Below, piece by piece: positions 18,382-26,591 of a stretch of 64,000 bases of DNA. Origin of the DNA: Janthinobacterium sp. J1-1 (lineage in GTDB: Bacteria > Pseudomonadota > Gammaproteobacteria > Burkholderiales > Burkholderiaceae_D); assembly GCF_030944405.1 (NCBI RefSeq), contig NZ_CP132339.1:2480001-2544000 (forward strand), given 5' to 3'. The translations under genes and the position numbers were made by a program. The notes beneath the pieces are model-generated. The model made no database searches, had not been told where the DNA came from, and saw nothing but the letters and a program-made list of their open reading frames with translations. The stretch's first letter is position 1. Every line of letters begins with the position of its first letter.

Positions 18382-19351
18382 CCAGGACTATCTGCCCCTC
18401 GTCCGCCAGGCGGCGCACGATCTGCAGGATCTGCTTCTGCTGCGATTCCACTTCCGACAGGCGCACCGGGCCTTTCGAATCGAGGTCTTCGCGCATCATC
18501 TCGCCGGCGCGCTGCGACATGTTTCTGAAGATCTTCTCGCGCAGCTCCTGCGAGGCGCCTTTCAGGGCGATGATCAGCATTTCCGACTGCACTTCGCGCA
18601 GCAGCAGCTGGATGCCGCGATCCTCGATATCGATCAGGTTGTCGAACACGAACATTTCGTCCATGATCTTCTGCGCCATGTCGTTGTCGTAGTTCTTGAT
18701 ATTGTCCATCACGGAGCCTTCCTGCTCGCCGCTCATGAAGTTCAAAATCTCGGCGGCGGCGCGTACGCCGCCCAGCGACGATTTCTTGATGTTTTCATTG
18801 CCCGACAGCAGTTTCGTCAGCACGTCGTTCAGCTCGCGCAGCGCGGCCGGCTGCACCCCGTCCAGGGTGGCGATGCGCAGCACCACGTCGTTGCGCAGGC
18901 GGTCGGTGAAGTGGCCGAGGATTTCGCAGGCCTGGTCGCGCTCCAGGTGGACCAGGATGGTGGCGATGATCTGCGGGTGTTCGTTGCGGATCAGCTCGGA
19001 TACCGACTGCGAATCCATCCATTTCAGCGATTCGATGCCGGACGCGTCCTTGCCGCCCAATATGCGCGACAGCAATACCGAGGCCTTGTCGTCGCCCAGC
19101 GCCTTGGTCAGCACCTGACGGATATACTCGTCCGAATCGAGGCCGACGGTGGAGTTGAGCTCGGTCTGCTCGCGGAAGTCGTCGAGCACGTCGACCACCT
19201 GTTCGTGGGCGATGCCCTTCATGGTGGCCATCGCCGCGCCCAGTTTCAGCACTTCGCGCGGGCCGAGAAATTTCATCACTTCGGCCGCCTCGCTCTCGCC
19301 CAGGGCCAGCATCAGGATGGCCGCTTTTTGCAGTCCGGTCGATTCAGTCAT
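18353..19351 (-). CDS. fliG: Flagellar motor switch protein FliG
   Basis: FliG (332 aa) couples stator movement to C-ring rotation. The N-terminal FliF-binding domain (GLQKAAILMLALGESEAAEVMKFL) and middle domain (EHPQIIATILVHLERDQA, an EHPQ motif) are present. The C-terminal torque domain carries the charged helix (MLIIALKGASQELREKIFRNMSQRAGEMMREDLD). Length is standard. The start overlaps the fliF stop by 8 bases. Confidence 0.97.
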   Translation of the reverse strand: MTESTGLQKAAILMLALGESEAAEVMKFLGPREVLKLGAAMATMKGIAHEQVVDVLDDFREQTELNSTVGLDSDEYIRQVLTKALGDDKASVLLSRILGGKDASGIESLKWMDSQSVSELIRNEHPQIIATILVHLERDQACEILGHFTDRLRNDVVLRIATLDGVQPAALRELNDVLTKLLSGNENIKKSSLGGVRAAAEILNFMSGEQEGSVMDNIKNYDNDMAQKIMDEMFVFDNLIDIEDRGIQLLLREVQSEMLIIALKGASQELREKIFRNMSQRAGEMMREDLDSKGPVRLSEVESQQKQILQIVRRLADEGQIVLGGKGEDSFV

Positions 19352-21062
19352 TATTGCCTATCCATGCCTTGATGATGTTGGCGACCACGCGCGGGTCGTC
19401 CTGCGCCAGCTTCCTGGCCATCGCCAGGTTCTCGCGGTAGCCGCGCGCGGTGTCTTCTTCCAGTTCTTCCAGCTCGGCTTCGCTGAGCAGGACCTCGTTT
19501 TCCGCGTCGGTCTTCGGCAGCTCCGGCTCGATCACGGGCGGTGGCGCGCCGAAATCGTCGATTTTGCGCATCACCGGGCGCAGCATCGGGCGCACGATCT
19601 TGATGAAGATATACAGCAGGATCAGGGCCGTGATCAGGAACTTCGCCAGTTCTTTGGCCAGCGGCAGGTTGGCCGGGTCGCGCCACCATTCCAGCTTGCC
19701 TTCCGGCGCGCGGTCGATGCCGTCGAACGGCGAATTGGCCACGCTGAAGCTGTCGCCGCGGTCCTTGTTGTAGCCCATCGCCTCCTTGACGAGGTTATTG
19801 ATCTGCACCATTTCAGCCGGCGAAATCGGCGTCACCGTCACCTTGCCGTCGGCGGCGATATTGCGGCGATAGTTGACCACCACCGCCACCGACAGGCGGC
19901 GCAGGCCGCCCATCGACTTCTGTTCGTAGCGCACGGTCTTGTCGACTTCATAATTGGTGGTCGATTCCTTTTGCGACGGCTGGGTCGGCGCCCCCGCGCC
20001 AGGCGCGCCCGGCGCCTCGGCCGTCAGCGGCGCGGTGGCCACGCCCGGCGGCTGGTTCGACAGCGCGCCCGGCACGCCGGACGGATTGGCATTGCCGGCG
20101 CCGGTCGACTCGCTCGTTTGCTGGCTGCGGATGGTCGACGCTTCCGGCGGCGAGTTCGGCTTGTAGGTTTCGGCCGCCTGTTCGCTTTGCGAGAAATCGA
20201 CGTCGGCGGTCGCCTCGGCGCGCACATTGCCTTCGCCGACGATCGGCAGCAGGATCGATTCGACCTGCTTGATCACGCTTTGCTGCAACTGCTGCACGTA
20301 TTTCAGCTGGTTCGGATCGAGGCTCTTGATGCCGTTGGCGCGGTCCTTGTCGCGTTCCTGGTTGGACAGCAAAGAGCCCGCCTGGTCGACCACGGTCACA
20401 TTGATAGGCAGCAATTCCGGCACGCTGGACGCCACCAGGTGCACGATGGCGCTGACCTGCAGCTGGTCCAGGCCGCGGCCTGGATGCAGGTTCAGCAGCA
20501 CCGAGGCGGTCGGTTTTTGCTGGTCGCGCACGAAGACTTGCGGTTTCGGCAGGGCCAGGTGGACGCGCGCCGTGTCGACCGCCGACACCGATTCGATCGA
20601 CTTGGCCAGCTCGCCTTCGAGGGCGCGCTGGAAATTGACCTGTTCGAGGAACTGCGACACGCCCAGTTTCTGGTTCTCCATCAACTCGAAACCCACGTTG
20701 CCGCCTTTCGGCAGGCCTTGCGCGGCCAGTTTCAGGCGCGCATCGTGGACTTGCTCGGTGGGCACCAGGATCGCGCCGCCGCCTTCGGAAAACTTGTGCT
20801 TGATGCCCAGCTGGTCCAGCGAGGCGGTGATGGCGCCGCCGTCGCGGTCCGTGAAATTGGAAAACAGGACTTTGTATTCCGGCGGCTGGTTCCACATGTA
20901 CAGCGCCACGCCGATGGCGATCAGCGCCGCCACGCCCAGGCCACGCAGGAAATTCTTGCCCATCGGGGTCTTGGCAAACGCTTGCACGGATTCAACCGGG
21001 GTGCGCGTGGGGGCGGGCGCCGGTGGGGGTTGGTTCAATTCGATCTCTTCCGCTACAGCCAT
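19344..21062 (-). CDS. fliF: Flagellar MS-ring protein FliF
   Basis: FliF (572 aa) forms the MS-ring in the inner membrane. Two hydrophobic helices flank the periplasmic region: the first at about residues 42-60 (LRGLGVAALIAIGVALYMW), the second at about 450-470 (ALILLYIFIKIVRPML). The periplasmic part has the ring-building repeats (VLFSNFTDRDGGAITASLDQ, then RVHLALPKPQVFVRDQQKP). The C-terminal cytoplasmic tail binds FliG. The start at 21062 has GGAAGG upstream. The frame extends to 21137 but without a better start. It is the first gene of the long fli run and is divergent from fliE. Confidence 0.96.
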   Translation of the reverse strand: MAVAEEIELNQPPPAPAPTRTPVESVQAFAKTPMGKNFLRGLGVAALIAIGVALYMWNQPPEYKVLFSNFTDRDGGAITASLDQLGIKHKFSEGGGAILVPTEQVHDARLKLAAQGLPKGGNVGFELMENQKLGVSQFLEQVNFQRALEGELAKSIESVSAVDTARVHLALPKPQVFVRDQQKPTASVLLNLHPGRGLDQLQVSAIVHLVASSVPELLPINVTVVDQAGSLLSNQERDKDRANGIKSLDPNQLKYVQQLQQSVIKQVESILLPIVGEGNVRAEATADVDFSQSEQAAETYKPNSPPEASTIRSQQTSESTGAGNANPSGVPGALSNQPPGVATAPLTAEAPGAPGAGAPTQPSQKESTTNYEVDKTVRYEQKSMGGLRRLSVAVVVNYRRNIAADGKVTVTPISPAEMVQINNLVKEAMGYNKDRGDSFSVANSPFDGIDRAPEGKLEWWRDPANLPLAKELAKFLITALILLYIFIKIVRPMLRPVMRKIDDFGAPPPVIEPELPKTDAENEVLLSEAELEELEEDTARGYRENLAMARKLAQDDPRVVANIIKAWIGNND

Positions 21063-21329
21063 GATTGCCTTCCGTGGCGCTGGTATGGTGGGGTTGGTGG
21101 GGGCCGCCGCCTGCGAAACGAGGAGCGATAAGGGCAATTATCCGCTCCTGTCATGCGCTTTGATCGTCCAAATAGAAGGTGGTTTTGCCGCCTGCTCGGC
21201 CGAGCGGCTGGCTTTCCTGCTGGTATTGTGGAACACTGGCAACGTACGGTAGCACTAATTGTACCCGGCGCTGCCTTGCCTGCCAGGGTTTTGTGCCTTG
21301 GAGGCAACAGACAGGAATCGGGAGGCACA
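21063..21329. promoter_or_regulatory. Divergent fliF / fliE control region
   Basis: 267 bases separate the two divergent starts. An imperfect inverted repeat spans 21121-21149 (AGGAGCGATAA facing TTATCCGCTCCT, with one extra base in the right arm). It could be an operator or a leader hairpin. I searched for GG-N10-GC sigma-54 elements and sigma-28 elements and found only weak matches. Confidence 0.4.
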
Positions 21330-21680
21330 GTGAAAACAGGCGGCATGGGTGGTATAGACAGCAGCAGGATCGAGGCGATGATCTCGCAATTGAAGGCCGC
21401 GGCCACGCGGCCGGAGGCGAAAGTGCCGGCGATCCAGACCGAGGCGCCGGCCGCCAAGGTCAATTTTGCCGACGCGCTCAAGGGCGCGCTCGACTCGGTC
21501 GCCAGCGCGCAGAAGACGTCGGCAGACCTGGGCAAGCGCTTTACCATGGGCGACGATAGCGTCAGCCTGTCGGACGTGATGGTGGCCTCGCAAAAAGCCG
21601 GCATCCAGTTCCAGGCGACGGTGCAGGTGCGCAATAAACTGGTGTCGTCCTACCATGAGATCATGAACATGCAGGTGTGA
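21330..21680 (+). CDS. fliE: Flagellar hook-basal body complex protein FliE
   Basis: FliE (116 aa) is the adaptor between MS-ring and rod. The C-terminal region is diagnostic (SLSDVMVASQKAGIQFQATVQVRNKLVSSYHEIMNMQV). The start is a GTG at 21330 with GGAGG five bases upstream. The frame is open to 21153, but the extra 59 residues are not FliE-like. An ATG at 21345 is an alternative. Unlike in enterics, where fliE is also divergent and alone, here it is followed after 19 bases by a lysR gene. Confidence 0.94.
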   Translation: MKTGGMGGIDSSRIEAMISQLKAAATRPEAKVPAIQTEAPAAKVNFADALKGALDSVASAQKTSADLGKRFTMGDDSVSLSDVMVASQKAGIQFQATVQVRNKLVSSYHEIMNMQV

Positions 21681-21699
21681 CGCTGATGCTGGCGCGCGC

Positions 21700-22605
21700 A
21701 TGAACAAGCTGGAGCTGATGAAGACCTTCGTGCGGGTTACTGAGCTGAGCAGCTTTACGCAGGCGGCTGCCAGCCTGGGCCTGCCCAAGGCCAGCGTGTC
21801 CGAGCATGTGCGCGACCTGGAGCTGCTGCTGGGCGCGCGCTTGCTCAACCGTACCACGCGCAAGGTCAGCGTCACCCAGGACGGCCTGGCGCTGTACCAG
21901 CGCTGCAAGGACATGCTGGCCGACATGGACGACATGGAAAACATGTTCCGTCTTGACGGCACGGTGCTGGCCGGCCGCTTGCGCATCGACATGCCCACCG
22001 TGGCGGCCCGCCAGCTGGTGATGCCCTGGCTGGGCGAATTCCTGGCCACCTATCCGAATATCCAGATCGAAGTCAGCAGCACCGACCGGCGCGTCGACCT
22101 GGTGCGCGAGGGTTTCGATTGCGTATTGCGCGCCGGCGACGTGCAAGACCCGTCGCTGATCGCCCGTTACCTGGGCACGGTGCCGATGGTCAACTGCGCC
22201 AGTCCGGCCTACCTGCGCGCGCATGGCACGCCGCAGAGCGTGGACGAGCTGGCGCGGCACCGCCTGGTGCATTACGTCACCACGCTGGGCGCGCGCTCGT
22301 CCGGCTTCGAATACGTGCTGGACGGCCAGTTGCATCAGCTGCCGATGGCCGGCAATGTCACCGTCAACAATACGGAAGCATTCCAGGGCGCTTGCCTGGG
22401 CGGCCTCGGGATTGCCCAGATGCCCCTGAGTGGCGCGCGCGCCTATCTTGCCGCCGGCACGCTGGTGGCGGTCTTGCCGCAGCACCTGGCGCCGCCGATG
22501 CCGATCGCCCTGATGTATACGCATCGGCGCGACTTGCCGAAGAGAACCCGGGTCTTCATGGATTGGCTGAGCGCGCTGATCGAACGTGAGTGGATGGCAG
22601 GATAG
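21700..22605 (+). CDS. LysR-family transcriptional regulator
   Basis: A 301-aa LysR-type regulator. The N-terminal winged helix-turn-helix (residues about 3-60, LELMKTFVRVTELSSFTQAAASLGLPKASVSEHVRDLE) is followed by the linker helix and a periplasmic-binding-like effector domain. It belongs to the AaeR/DhcR-like branch (LLGARLLNRTTRKVSVTQDG). A short-chain dehydrogenase lies downstream on the same strand after 141 bases and is a plausible target. The effector is unknown. Neither gene has an obvious link to flagella. Confidence 0.92.
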   Translation: MNKLELMKTFVRVTELSSFTQAAASLGLPKASVSEHVRDLELLLGARLLNRTTRKVSVTQDGLALYQRCKDMLADMDDMENMFRLDGTVLAGRLRIDMPTVAARQLVMPWLGEFLATYPNIQIEVSSTDRRVDLVREGFDCVLRAGDVQDPSLIARYLGTVPMVNCASPAYLRAHGTPQSVDELARHRLVHYVTTLGARSSGFEYVLDGQLHQLPMAGNVTVNNTEAFQGACLGGLGIAQMPLSGARAYLAAGTLVAVLPQHLAPPMPIALMYTHRRDLPKRTRVFMDWLSALIEREWMAG

Positions 22606-22746
22606 ACTGGCAAGGATTGTGCGGATAATCCGATCAGTCTTAGCGGATACGCGCGGTTTATCAATCGGGGTGGCGACAATATACTGGTTTCATCGATGAG
22701 CGATCCGCTACATCGCCTGCCACCCCATCCTTGAAGGAACGCCATC

Positions 22747-23511
22747 ATGAGCAACAACACGCCAATCGCACTGATCACCGGCGCCAACCGCGGCCTGGGC
22801 AAGAACGCCGCACTGAAACTGGCCGGGACCGGCGTCGACCTGATCATTACCTACCGCAATAACGCCGACGAAGCGAACGCCGTCGCCGCCGAGATCCGGG
22901 CGCTGGGCCGCCATGCGGTGGCGCTGCAGCTGGATGTGGCCGACACGCGCGGCTTTGCCGACTTTGCCAACGCCGTCAGCGCCGTGCTGGCCAGCGACTG
23001 GCAGCGCACGCAGTTCGATTATCTGGTCAACAACGCCGGCAGCGGCGTGCATGCATCGATCGCCGAGACCACCGAAGCGCAATTCGACGCGATGGTGAAC
23101 GTGCACCTGAAGGGGGTATTTTTCCTGACCCAGAAACTGCTGCCGCTGCTGGCCGATGGCGGGCGCATCGTCAACCTGTCGAGCGGGCTGGCGCGTTTCA
23201 GCAACCCTGGCTATGCCGCTTACGCGGCGATGAAGGGGGGCGTCGAGGTGCTCAGCCGTTACATGGCGCAAGAGCTGGGCGCACGCGGCATCGCCGTCAA
23301 TGTGGTGGCACCGGGCGCGATCGAGACCGATTTCGGCGGCGGCGTGGTGCGCGACAATCCTGCCGTCAACGCCCACATTGCCTCGGTCACCGCGCTGGGA
23401 AGGGTGGGGCTGCCGGACGATATCGGCGGCGCCATCGCCTCGCTGCTGCAGCCCGGCAACCGCTGGATCACCGGCCAGCGCATCGAAGTGTCGGGCGGCA
23501 TGAACCTGTAA
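22747..23511 (+). CDS. SDR-family NAD(P)-dependent oxidoreductase
   Basis: A 254-aa classical short-chain dehydrogenase. The cofactor motif TGANRGLGKN is at residues 11-20, NNAG follows beta-strand 4, and the catalytic pair appears in YAAYAAMKGG (YxxxK). The C-terminal GRVGLPDDIGGAIASLL and QRIEVSGGMNL are typical of SDR proteins. GAAGGAACG precedes the ATG. The substrate cannot be assigned. It is probably regulated by the LysR protein upstream. It converges with the ycgR-type gene, with 10 bases between stops. Confidence 0.9.
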   Translation: MSNNTPIALITGANRGLGKNAALKLAGTGVDLIITYRNNADEANAVAAEIRALGRHAVALQLDVADTRGFADFANAVSAVLASDWQRTQFDYLVNNAGSGVHASIAETTEAQFDAMVNVHLKGVFFLTQKLLPLLADGGRIVNLSSGLARFSNPGYAAYAAMKGGVEVLSRYMAQELGARGIAVNVVAPGAIETDFGGGVVRDNPAVNAHIASVTALGRVGLPDDIGGAIASLLQPGNRWITGQRIEVSGGMNL

Positions 23512-23521
23512 AGGGAGCTTG

Positions 23522-24283
23522 TCAGCTCAGGCCGGCAATGCGCGCGTTGCGCTCGCGTTCGAGTCGCGTGATGTAACGCTGCACCTGCGCCAGGGTACCG
23601 CGCGACAGGTCGACGAACTGGCAGCCCAGGCGGCGGTTCAGCTTGTTGTTCAGCAGGGTCATGTCCAGCGAATTGCGAATTTGCAACGTCACCGTGATGA
23701 TGCCGATCTCGGGCAGGTCGATGCGGCAGCCCGGGTAGTTCTTGCCGATGGTGTCGCCCAGCACCAGTTTGTTGTCCATGATGGCGATGCCGCCGCAGCT
23801 GATGTCGGCCAGCGGGAACGGCACGTTGGCCGTGCCTTCGTCGGTGACCATGGGAATTGTCGCGCGCACCGGATTGCTGACGGGTGTATTCATGCGGTAA
23901 TACTCGCGCCGCTGCAAGCGGATCAGGGTCTCGGGCACGGTCATTTTCAAGGCCGGCGTGGTGCCATGCATGCATTCTTCCACCGAATTGCTGGAAAACA
24001 GGATACGGATCTTGTCGAGCGAGGTTTCAAACGTGATGCCGCTGGCGGCCACCATGCGCCGGCTCTGGCCGGTATCGACGGGGCGGTCGAGGATGACCAT
24101 GTCGCGCTCGGCGTCGATATCGAGGATGGAGGTGACGCAAACGTCGGATTCGCCATGCACCTGCATGCGGATCAATTGATTCTTTTCGCCGATGCTGCGC
24201 AGCAGCGCGACGATTTCCCGCCGTGATTCCACTTCAAAGTCATGCCAGTTTTCGAGGCCGGAATCCATAATATGTGCTTGCAT
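23522..24283 (-). CDS. ycgR: Flagellar brake protein YcgR (PilZ domain)
   Basis: A 253-aa two-domain protein. Residues about 15-115 are the YcgR N-domain. Residues about 120-235 are a PilZ domain with both c-di-GMP motifs: RREYYR (RxxxR at 126-130) and DISCGG (DxSxxG at 160-165). YcgR-type proteins slow the motor by contacting the C-ring or stator when c-di-GMP is high. It lies 15 bases downstream of the FhlB-like gene, at the end of the late flagellar block, which supports a motility role. The window also encodes two GGDEF proteins that could supply the ligand. Confidence 0.92.
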   Translation of the reverse strand: MQAHIMDSGLENWHDFEVESRREIVALLRSIGEKNQLIRMQVHGESDVCVTSILDIDAERDMVILDRPVDTGQSRRMVAASGITFETSLDKIRILFSSNSVEECMHGTTPALKMTVPETLIRLQRREYYRMNTPVSNPVRATIPMVTDEGTANVPFPLADISCGGIAIMDNKLVLGDTIGKNYPGCRIDLPEIGIITVTLQIRNSLDMTLLNNKLNRRLGCQFVDLSRGTLAQVQRYITRLERERNARIAGLS

Positions 24284-24298
24284 TGATGCCTGTCGGTT

Positions 24299-24628
24299 CT
24301 ATTTGTCGGTGGGAAGTGCCGCGAGCGTATCGGGCGGCGGCGGGAGCGGCCCGCCTTTCGCAGATTCAATATGATATAACCAGGCCAGCAGTTCCGCAAT
24401 CGCCCGATACAGGCCGGGCGGAATCTGGCTGTCCAGGTCGATATCCATCAACAGCGCCACCAATTCCTTCGATTCATGCACGAACACGCCATGCTCGCGC
24501 GCCGTGCTGATGATCTTGTCTGCGATCAGGCCGCTACCCTTGGCCACCACCTTTGGCGCCGCCTCGCCGCTCTGGTAGGCCAGTGCGACCGCCGTCTGCG
24601 GCATCTTGCGCTTGCCGTCATCCAGCAT
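24299..24628 (-). CDS. FhlB-type protein: FlhB cytoplasmic-domain homologue
   Basis: A 109-aa protein matching only the C-terminal cytoplasmic domain of the flagellar export switch FlhB (AVALAYQSGEAAPKVVAKGSGLIADKI, then IPPGLYRAIAELLAWLYHIE). It has no membrane segments. The autocleavage motif NPTH is replaced by MPQT, so self-cleavage is not expected. Such stand-alone FlhB-C proteins (FhlB/FlhX) are known and can partly substitute for the cleaved FlhB fragment. The start overlaps the end of the second FliK-like gene by 11 bases, so the pair is probably translationally coupled. This suggests a joint role in substrate switching. Confidence 0.88.
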   Translation of the reverse strand: MLDDGKRKMPQTAVALAYQSGEAAPKVVAKGSGLIADKIISTAREHGVFVHESKELVALLMDIDLDSQIPPGLYRAIAELLAWLYHIESAKGGPLPPPPDTLAALPTDK

Positions 24629-25766
24629 TGTCGTCTCCAGCGGGCTTGCCGGCGATCGTCAGCGACGACAGCGGCCAGCCCGACGCGGCCATCGACGCTT
24701 CCAGCCGCGCCGCATGCTGACGCAAGGTGTCGGCGCTCGCTTCGCTGCCGGCCTGCATCTGGATCTGGACGTTGCCTCCTTGCAACACTACCTGCGCCGA
24801 CAGATCGCCCAGCAGCGGAAACTGGAAGCGCACGCTGCTGCGCCAGGCGGTGGCGTCTTCGTCCTGTCCCGGGTGTTGCCCGCCGTCCGGCCCATCCTTG
24901 GTGATATCCCACTGCATCTTTTGCCCGGGCCACGCTTCGCCCTGCCATTGCACACGCGCCTGTTCATGCGTGTGCAGCTGCAGGTTGATCAGCTGCGCCG
25001 CGGCCAGGTCGGTGCCGTTTTTCATGACCTCGCCCTGCAGGGTTTTCTGCATTTGCGGCTCCAGCAGCAAGGACGCCAGCGGCCGCTTGCCATCGGCCCA
25101 TTCGGCCACATGTGATTCATAGAACAGGCCGCTGCTGCCGACCGCGTCGCGCAGGTTTTGCGCCACTTGCGACGGGTCGGTGCCCGGCGTGGCCATCAGG
25201 CTGGTCTTGCCGATCAGCGACAGCGGTGCGCCGGGCACGCTTTCCGCCTGGCTCAGCACGGTGCTGATGGCGCGCGCGGTACTGCTCAGCTCAGGGGCGG
25301 GCGTGTCGGCATTCAGCGAGGGCAGCAAGTTGGCGGGCGTCAAGGGCGCGCGGCCCAGCAGCGCGGCTGCCGCGCCACCGGTCCGCATGCCGGCCTGCGC
25401 ACCTTGCGCGGCGGCCGCCTCGGGCTCGGCTTGTGCATCGGCATAGGTCAGCATCGCGCCGGCGCGCGGATCGGCGCCGGCGCCGATCTGGAACGAGGGA
25501 CGGGGATTGATGCCGACCAGCAACAAAGGAATTTCGGCGCCCAGCTGTGCGCCGGCCGGCAGCTGCATGCGCGCCGGCGTGCCGGCCACGCGCACCAGGT
25601 AGCTGCCGTCGGTCATGCGGCCCATCACCTGGCCGGTCATCGATTTGCCGACCATGCCTTGCAAGGAGCGCTGGAATTCGGCCTGGCGCGGCTCGGCGAC
25701 CGTATCGGCCGGGCGCGTGCCCTTGACCGGCGCGACCGGCGCCATGCCGATGGTGTTGGGCAGCAT
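24618..25766 (-). CDS. Second FliK-like hook-length control domain protein
   Basis: A 382-aa protein with a C-terminal hook-length-control-like domain (RFQFPLLGDLSAQVVLQGGNVQIQM, then WPLSSLTIAGKP). A long Ala/Gly/Pro-rich N-terminal region contains a short beta segment (GQVMGRMTDGSYLVRVAG). It differs from the canonical FliK at 14480-15682, which lies in the normal fliJ-fliK-fliL position. It sits between fliT and the FhlB-like gene and overlaps the latter by 11 bases. Whether it measures hook, filament cap or another substrate is not known. Confidence 0.82.
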   Translation of the reverse strand: MLPNTIGMAPVAPVKGTRPADTVAEPRQAEFQRSLQGMVGKSMTGQVMGRMTDGSYLVRVAGTPARMQLPAGAQLGAEIPLLLVGINPRPSFQIGAGADPRAGAMLTYADAQAEPEAAAAQGAQAGMRTGGAAAALLGRAPLTPANLLPSLNADTPAPELSSTARAISTVLSQAESVPGAPLSLIGKTSLMATPGTDPSQVAQNLRDAVGSSGLFYESHVAEWADGKRPLASLLLEPQMQKTLQGEVMKNGTDLAAAQLINLQLHTHEQARVQWQGEAWPGQKMQWDITKDGPDGGQHPGQDEDATAWRSSVRFQFPLLGDLSAQVVLQGGNVQIQMQAGSEASADTLRQHAARLEASMAASGWPLSSLTIAGKPAGDDNAG

Positions 25767-25783
25767 GGCGCCGGGTCCTGCGT

Positions 25784-26110
25784 TTAGACGCTATAGGCGT
25801 TGGCCAGGCGCCGTTCGGTGCCGGTGCTGTTGATCAGCTTGGACAACTGCGCCATCCACGGTATGGTCAGGTCGCGGATCTTGCGGTCGTCTTCCAGCAT
25901 CTGCTTGATCAGCGCCACCTTGCGCAGGCGGCCGGCGCTTTCCAGCACAACCTTTGCTTCGTTGTCCTTCAGGCGCTGCGCATGCCTGCCGATCTGCTGT
26001 TCCAGGGTCGCCAGCTCATCCCATTCGGCATTGCCGGCGGCCACCAGCATGCGCGCCGTCAGCGCCTGCATCGCTTCGTAGGTGTCGAGTACTTGCTGAT
26101 TCGTCATCAT
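25784..26110 (-). CDS. fliT: Flagellar export chaperone FliT-like protein
   Basis: A 108-aa helical protein in the FliT position, directly after fliS (one base between the fliS stop and this ATG). The sequence (LDTYEAMQALTARMLVAAGNAEWDELATLEQQ) has the FliT pattern, with a conserved W-D-E-L segment and a C-terminal helix bundle. FliT chaperones the cap protein FliD and in enterics also inhibits FlhDC. A longer frame to 26152 runs inside fliS, so the MM start at 26110 or 26107 is preferred. Confidence 0.82.
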   Translation of the reverse strand: MMTNQQVLDTYEAMQALTARMLVAAGNAEWDELATLEQQIGRHAQRLKDNEAKVVLESAGRLRKVALIKQMLEDDRKIRDLTIPWMAQLSKLINSTGTERRLANAYSV

Positions 26111-26111
26111 G

Positions 26112-26567
26112 TCAGGCGCTCGCGTAGTTGGCCATGCGTGCAATCGGCGCATCGCCGGCGGCCATGTTGATGCCGCCTGGGGTGCCGATGGCGTTCCAGG
26201 TATCGCGCAGATCGGTCAGCAGGCGCTGCACCTCTTCCAGGATGGCCAGGTCGTTTTTCAGGTTGGCCGTCAGCAGGCGCGCGCCCATGTATTCATACAG
26301 GGCATCGAGGTTTTCGGCGATTTCGCCGCCCGCATTCTTGTCCAGGCTGGCGCGCAGGCCATGGTCGATCAGCTGCATGGCGCGTGAAATCGACTTGCCC
26401 TTTTCCGGGATATTGCCGGCTTTCATGTGCATCTGCGCGCTCAGCACGGCCACCAGCGCGCCGTCATACAGCATGGCGATCAGCTTGTGCGGAGAAGCCG
26501 CACCGATGCCTGTTTCCAGGCCGACCTTGGCGTACGATTGCGCGCCCTTGTTTGATGATCCAAACAT
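26112..26567 (-). CDS. fliS: Flagellin export chaperone FliS
   Basis: FliS (151 aa) binds the C-terminal disordered tail of flagellin before export. Family motifs are present: SYAKVGLETGIGAASPHKLIAMLYDGALVAV near the N-terminus and SISRAMQLIDHGLRASLD in the middle. The chain is slightly longer than E. coli FliS (136 aa), with an extension at both ends. It lies 24 bases downstream of fliD and is clearly in the same transcript. Confidence 0.95.
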   Translation of the reverse strand: MFGSSNKGAQSYAKVGLETGIGAASPHKLIAMLYDGALVAVLSAQMHMKAGNIPEKGKSISRAMQLIDHGLRASLDKNAGGEIAENLDALYEYMGARLLTANLKNDLAILEEVQRLLTDLRDTWNAIGTPGGINMAAGDAPIARMANYASA

Positions 26568-26591
26568 TCGTATTCCTCTGATAGATGTTCG

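Noticed and set aside
21173..21200. Sigma-54 promoter upstream of fliE
   Set aside because: A GG-N10-GC spacing exists, but neither half resembles TTGGCAC or TTGC.
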